10,529 bases of DNA from Echinostoma caproni (taxonomy: Eukaryota > Platyhelminthes > Trematoda > Plagiorchiida > Echinostomatidae), in NCBI GenBank assembly GCA_900618425.1, contig UZAN01045786.1, positions 20,767 to 31,295 of the forward strand, given 5' to 3'. This document shows positions 7,749-10,529 of the stretch, one piece after another. The notes beneath the pieces are model-generated. The model was not told the origin of the DNA. It did no database searches and saw nothing but the letters and a program-made list of their open reading frames with translations. Made by a program: the position numbers and the translations under genes. Each line of letters opens with the position of its first letter. The first letter of the stretch is position 1.

Positions 7749-8484
7749 TCCCACCCTGTCTCCATCGGTTCAAAGTCTACAATCTATTACAGACCTCATT
7801 GTGTCCTATTGTGGACATGATTATGGGAACGCAATGCAGTTATCGTGGACAGTCCTGACAAAAATCAATGTCCCCAGTCAATGAGTCCGATGCCGCTTAA
7901 TCATAGTTTTCAACAATGATGAGTAATTCATAGGAGTTCATATTTTTCGCAGTAGAACTTTGTGAGTACACTATTATAATCCACGCTTTATGTGATCTGT
8001 GGAACAAACGTGATCCAAAACAAACTCCATTGGGTTAGTCTTTATTTTCTTCCTAAACTAAAATATTAGTTTAATTCCTCATAAGAAACTGTGTTTCACT
8101 AAAATCTCCGGAAATCAACAGGCACGTGTGAATCAACTATTCCCTAAAATTTCCAGGTTTGCAATCGATGATTTTTAATTTCACGGTCCCTAAACGAAGC
8201 ATTTTTGATTGGAACCCAAATCGCTTCACAAATGTAATGCCAATAATTTTAGCTAGCATACTAGTAGGTAGTTGAGAGCAATACGTTTTTAATATAGTAC
8301 ACTGTATCGATCACCGTGTTCATAACAAGTATAAGTTGCTCAACATTTGCAAACCCTTTGTTGGTCAGAGTGACGCGAGTATGGCGAAACTGACTAATGC
8401 ATGCCTTGTACAATTTACCGTGTCACAAATGATGCATATTGCAGAATAAGGCAACACGTAAATACGGCTTGCTACGCTGCTCAG
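7749..8484. other. Non-coding stretch between genes
   Basis: Several AG-ending pyrimidine tracts are present, for example near 8119 and 8155, but no open frame with a donor follows them. I see no repeat or RNA gene here. Confidence 0.5.
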
Positions 8485-8706
8485 TAGGAAGGAAAATAAC
8501 ACCATAGGAAGATCTAACGGGCTGGATAAGTATCTTTCTGAAGTAGTTCTTTCGCTTGTGAAAAGCGGACCACATGCTCTGAGAGATTTCGTCGTGATCC
8601 AGACATACGTGACCGCATTCGAAGTACAACCAGGCACAGCTTCATGTCATTTAACCAAAGTTAAGGAAGCTGGATCAGTGGTACACCGGGCGAATAATAC
8701 ATCAGA
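8485..8706 (+). CDS. Candidate exon of a surface or secreted protein
   Basis: The plus frame is open from 8461 to a TGA at 8708-8710 that overlaps a consensus GTGAGT donor at 8707-8712, as in exon 2 of the RING gene. The likely acceptor is CTCAG at 8480-8484. The exon encodes 73 residues plus GA (phase 2). Text includes GLDKYLSEVVLSLVKSG and FEVQPGTASCHLTK. The second part could be the A'-B strands of an Ig-like fold, with its first cysteine. Two N-glycosylation sequons (ENNT, ANNTS) fit an extracellular domain. Phase-2 end joins 8867 as Asp. I do not recognise the family. The minus-strand frames at 8365-8637 are shadows. Confidence 0.45.
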
Positions 8707-8866
8707 GTGAGTACACGCGATGCGTCTGCGCAAACGGTTACGTGATTGGAAGAAGATTCAACAAATGTAATGGCCTAATGCTTTCCATAAAACATGCTCT
8801 ATTTCTATCGGTAATTATTGGTACTTGCTGCTGCAAATTCTCCGTGCTTTTCACTGGTGTCCTCAG

Positions 8867-9026
8867 TTCGGGTTGGAGCCCATCCAGTTCTGAGTGCTAC
8901 ACTCGGGGTTCTCGTATTCATACACTCAGTACAATTCCGATTATCACAAATTGGCATATTAACAATAATATATCACTCAAAAGTGATTATTCCCATCGAT
9001 TTAGTTATTCCGGGCCCAACTATTGA
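8867..9026 (+). CDS. Candidate exon of the same surface protein
   Basis: A strong pyrimidine tract ending in CCTCAG (8861-8866) is followed by T that completes Asp with the GA left at 8706, and the frame then stays open to TGA at 9024-9026. It encodes up to 52 residues with a tryptophan and a sequon (NNNIS), text such as SGWSPSSSECYTRG and ITNWHINNN. A donor is not clear; weak GT sites exist in phase 1 (for example at 8929 or 8983), so the right end is open. Coding status is inferred from acceptor, phase fit and composition. Confidence 0.3.
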
Positions 9027-9541
9027 ATACCGATGAACGAGCTGCATTGTACGTATTGATGGAGTGTGTCAGAGAACAGCTGTACTTGCTACGTACGAAT
9101 TCGTCCACCAGTTCCCATTGATCGTCTAATCATGTGATACAGTGGTTCATGACAGACACCGATTAATATCCTCTAGGCCGTTTATCCGTGAGTCAGCTTG
9201 ACCCAGTTTTAGGCTATCGTTTATTCCTTTGGTCTATTCTCACGGTCATCCATTAAATGGGTAACCCGGTTCCGATCTGCACGCTCTCTTGTGTGTAGGG
9301 TCATGAGCCCCTAAAAATACTGCGTATTAGCGTCGCGATCGGGATTCGGTCTAAACAGTACTAAACCCTAAAGAAAAATCTCGTGTAAAACTAGTTTTGG
9401 TATGTTTTCCAAAACTCATACGCACAAAATCTATTTGAATCTCAACATATCCGGTTATCAACACATGTTCTTTTACGCCTTTCGCGCCCTCACCTACGTG
9501 TTCATTCGGATTTATAAACTGCTTGTTTGTTTACCCTTTAG
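9027..9541. other. Intron or non-coding stretch
   Basis: If the exons on both sides belong together this is intron. It ends in a good pyrimidine-rich acceptor at 9520-9541. The middle (9170-9360) is richer in GC and may be old repeat DNA, but no copy is found in the window. The frame at 9402-9590 crosses the acceptor and is not coding. Confidence 0.4.
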
Positions 9542-9731
9542 TTGCTCACTGTGCAACAGTACAGTGGCGTGTATATCTGCCGTAACCTGACTCACGATTC
9601 CATCGTTGATCTAAACCATCAGAACACCATCCCATGCGCAGAAATTAAGCACAAATCGATCCAAGTGCCTACCAGTCTCAATATCCCCCAAAATGCAAGC
9701 AGACTACCTGATTTACATGAACGATGCTCAG
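9542..9731 (+). CDS. Candidate Ig-like exon
   Basis: A pyrimidine-rich acceptor (TTACCCTTTAG) ends at 9541 and a consensus donor CAG|GTGAGC begins at 9732. The frame from 9542 is open throughout and would stop only in the intron at 9752. It encodes 63 residues and ends in phase 1. Near the start, LTVQQYSGVYICRN resembles the F strand of an immunoglobulin domain (D-S-G-x-Y-x-C, here with Tyr for Asp). Sequons NLT and NAS support an extracellular location. Its phase-0 start does not fit the preceding candidate exon directly, so an exon is missing or misplaced between them. Family unknown. Confidence 0.5.
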
Positions 9732-9924
9732 GTGAGCTTCATTTAAATCCCTGAGCGTCTCAGTCAATCTCGTTTCATAAAGGGGGCAAAATGAGCGTTA
9801 GTTATCCACATCCTTCCGGTTTGAAATCAATACGAACGAGGCGAATGTTAGTTTGCAGACAGTTGGTGTGCAAATATCCGGGATGGCCACCATCCAGATA
9901 TTTACATATTTACGTGAATTTGTA

Positions 9925-10375
9925 TTGATAGCAGTAGTAGTAGAAATACGCACGGAATTCGGAACACGAACCACGCAACAGGAATCACAGGACACTAATC
10001 AAGGATCAGCTATCATGGATTCGATCACGGAAGGACTGCACCGCAATGGCACTTGCACGCAGTATCCCACGTGCACGAGTCGCTAGGAAAAGGCCACAAG
10101 AATGGTAGTTCGTAGTTCGTTTATTGAAAGAAGTGAGGGCGATGAAATGATATGTACAAAAGGAGATCATTGGTTATGTGGGCTTCCACCAACCGCATTG
10201 CAATATTGCTTGCATAATTCTACTTCCACCTGCACTGCACTGTATCGGATTGGCTGCCGCGATCTGCCCATGGCGTGTAGTCAGAAGCCGTTACACGTAC
10301 GCACATCATTGTATGATGGAAGGTGGCACAAAGAGAGTCCTGGCTAGCGAACGAATCAACAATGGGGCCATCCAA
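9925..10375 (-). repeat. Dispersed repeat copy 2 (possible LTR fragment)
   Basis: Same-orientation partner of 2740-3150. Matching landmarks are ACTTGCACGCAGTATCCCACGT (10051-10072, shown here by its ends only), TTCGTTTATTGAA (10116-10128) and GATTGGCTG (10248-10256). Relative to copy 1 it has about 30 extra bases before the first landmark, and a small duplication (GTAGTTCGTAGTTCG region, 10107-10120) that shifts the offset by nine. Divergence is high, so both copies are old. The plus frames at 9853-10393 lie in this repeat and look accidental. Minus-strand CCAAT and AATAAA motifs are shared by both copies. Confidence 0.55.
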
Positions 10376-10529
10376 CCAGACACGCAGACGTAGCAGCTGG
10401 AAATATTTCGAGAGACAATGTTGAATATCACCTGAGACGATTGGATCGACAATTACAGCCCCACAGACAATCCGCAGCTAGCCAGAAAGATATACACTGA
10501 ATGCCACAACGTCGGAGCTGTCGATTGAC
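10376..10529. other. Window end, possible coding fragment
   Basis: One plus frame reads DDWIDNYSPTDNPQLARK from about 10436 and is open to TGA at 10526-10528. Another overlapping frame reads RDNVEYHLRRLDRQLQ. Both look protein-like, which is common in decayed element DNA. With the window ending here neither can be supported as a gene. Confidence 0.2.

Noticed and set aside
8365..8637. Minus-strand frames over 8365-8637
   Set aside because: Opposite to a plus-strand exon candidate that ends in a consensus GTGAGT donor; the hydrophobic text is a shadow of that frame.
9853..10393. Overlapping plus frames near the right end
   Set aside because: They lie within the second repeat copy, the matching frames are interrupted in the first copy, and several frames are open at once by chance.

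Overview
The window looks like nuclear DNA of a eukaryote with spliceosomal introns, most probably a parasitic flatworm (trematode). That guess rests on AT-rich non-coding DNA, long gaps between exons, GTAAGT/GTGAGT donors, scattered decayed repeats and tRNA-derived SINE-like sequence. No bacterial-type gene organisation is present. The organism assignment is inference, and no single marker proves it. Most long ATG-to-stop or alternative-start ORFs are not complete genes; they are exons whose stop codon lies inside a splice donor, or they are shadows.

The best-supported gene runs left to right from 3987 to 7230. I rebuilt it from three exons (3987-4102, 4385-5539, 6762-7230) whose phases fit at both junctions (GG+A gives Gly39, GA+A gives Glu424), giving 579 codons plus TGA. 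A TATA box lies at 3923 and a seven-codon upstream ORF ends one base before the ATG. The N-terminal ~420 residues match nothing I recognise. The C-terminal exon carries a SUMO-interaction-like motif and a C4HC3 RING with the RING1 spacing of RBR ubiquitin ligases, closest in my judgement to RNF216/TRIAD3. The frame closes just after RING1, before the IBR and RING2 domains such enzymes need. Exon-like pieces follow, some bounded by intervals of only 32-36 nt that look like micro-introns.

Left of this gene, 2038-2580 holds two candidate exons of an unidentified protein. Right of it, 8485-9731 holds three candidate exons with several N-glycosylation sequons and an immunoglobulin-like YSGVYIC signature, suggesting part of a cell-surface or secreted protein.

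The remainder is repeat-derived or featureless. There is an (AT)20 microsatellite at 1-40 and a tRNA-derived SINE fragment on the minus strand near 535-630. A dispersed repeat is present twice in the same orientation, at about 2740-3150 and 9925-10375, with LTR-like promoter and poly(A) motifs on its minus strand. A second LTR-like block (CRE, TATA, AATAAA) lies inside intron 2 of the RING gene. Long stretches at 41-520, 640-2037, 3150-3920, 7750-8480 and 9030-9540 show no gene that I can support.
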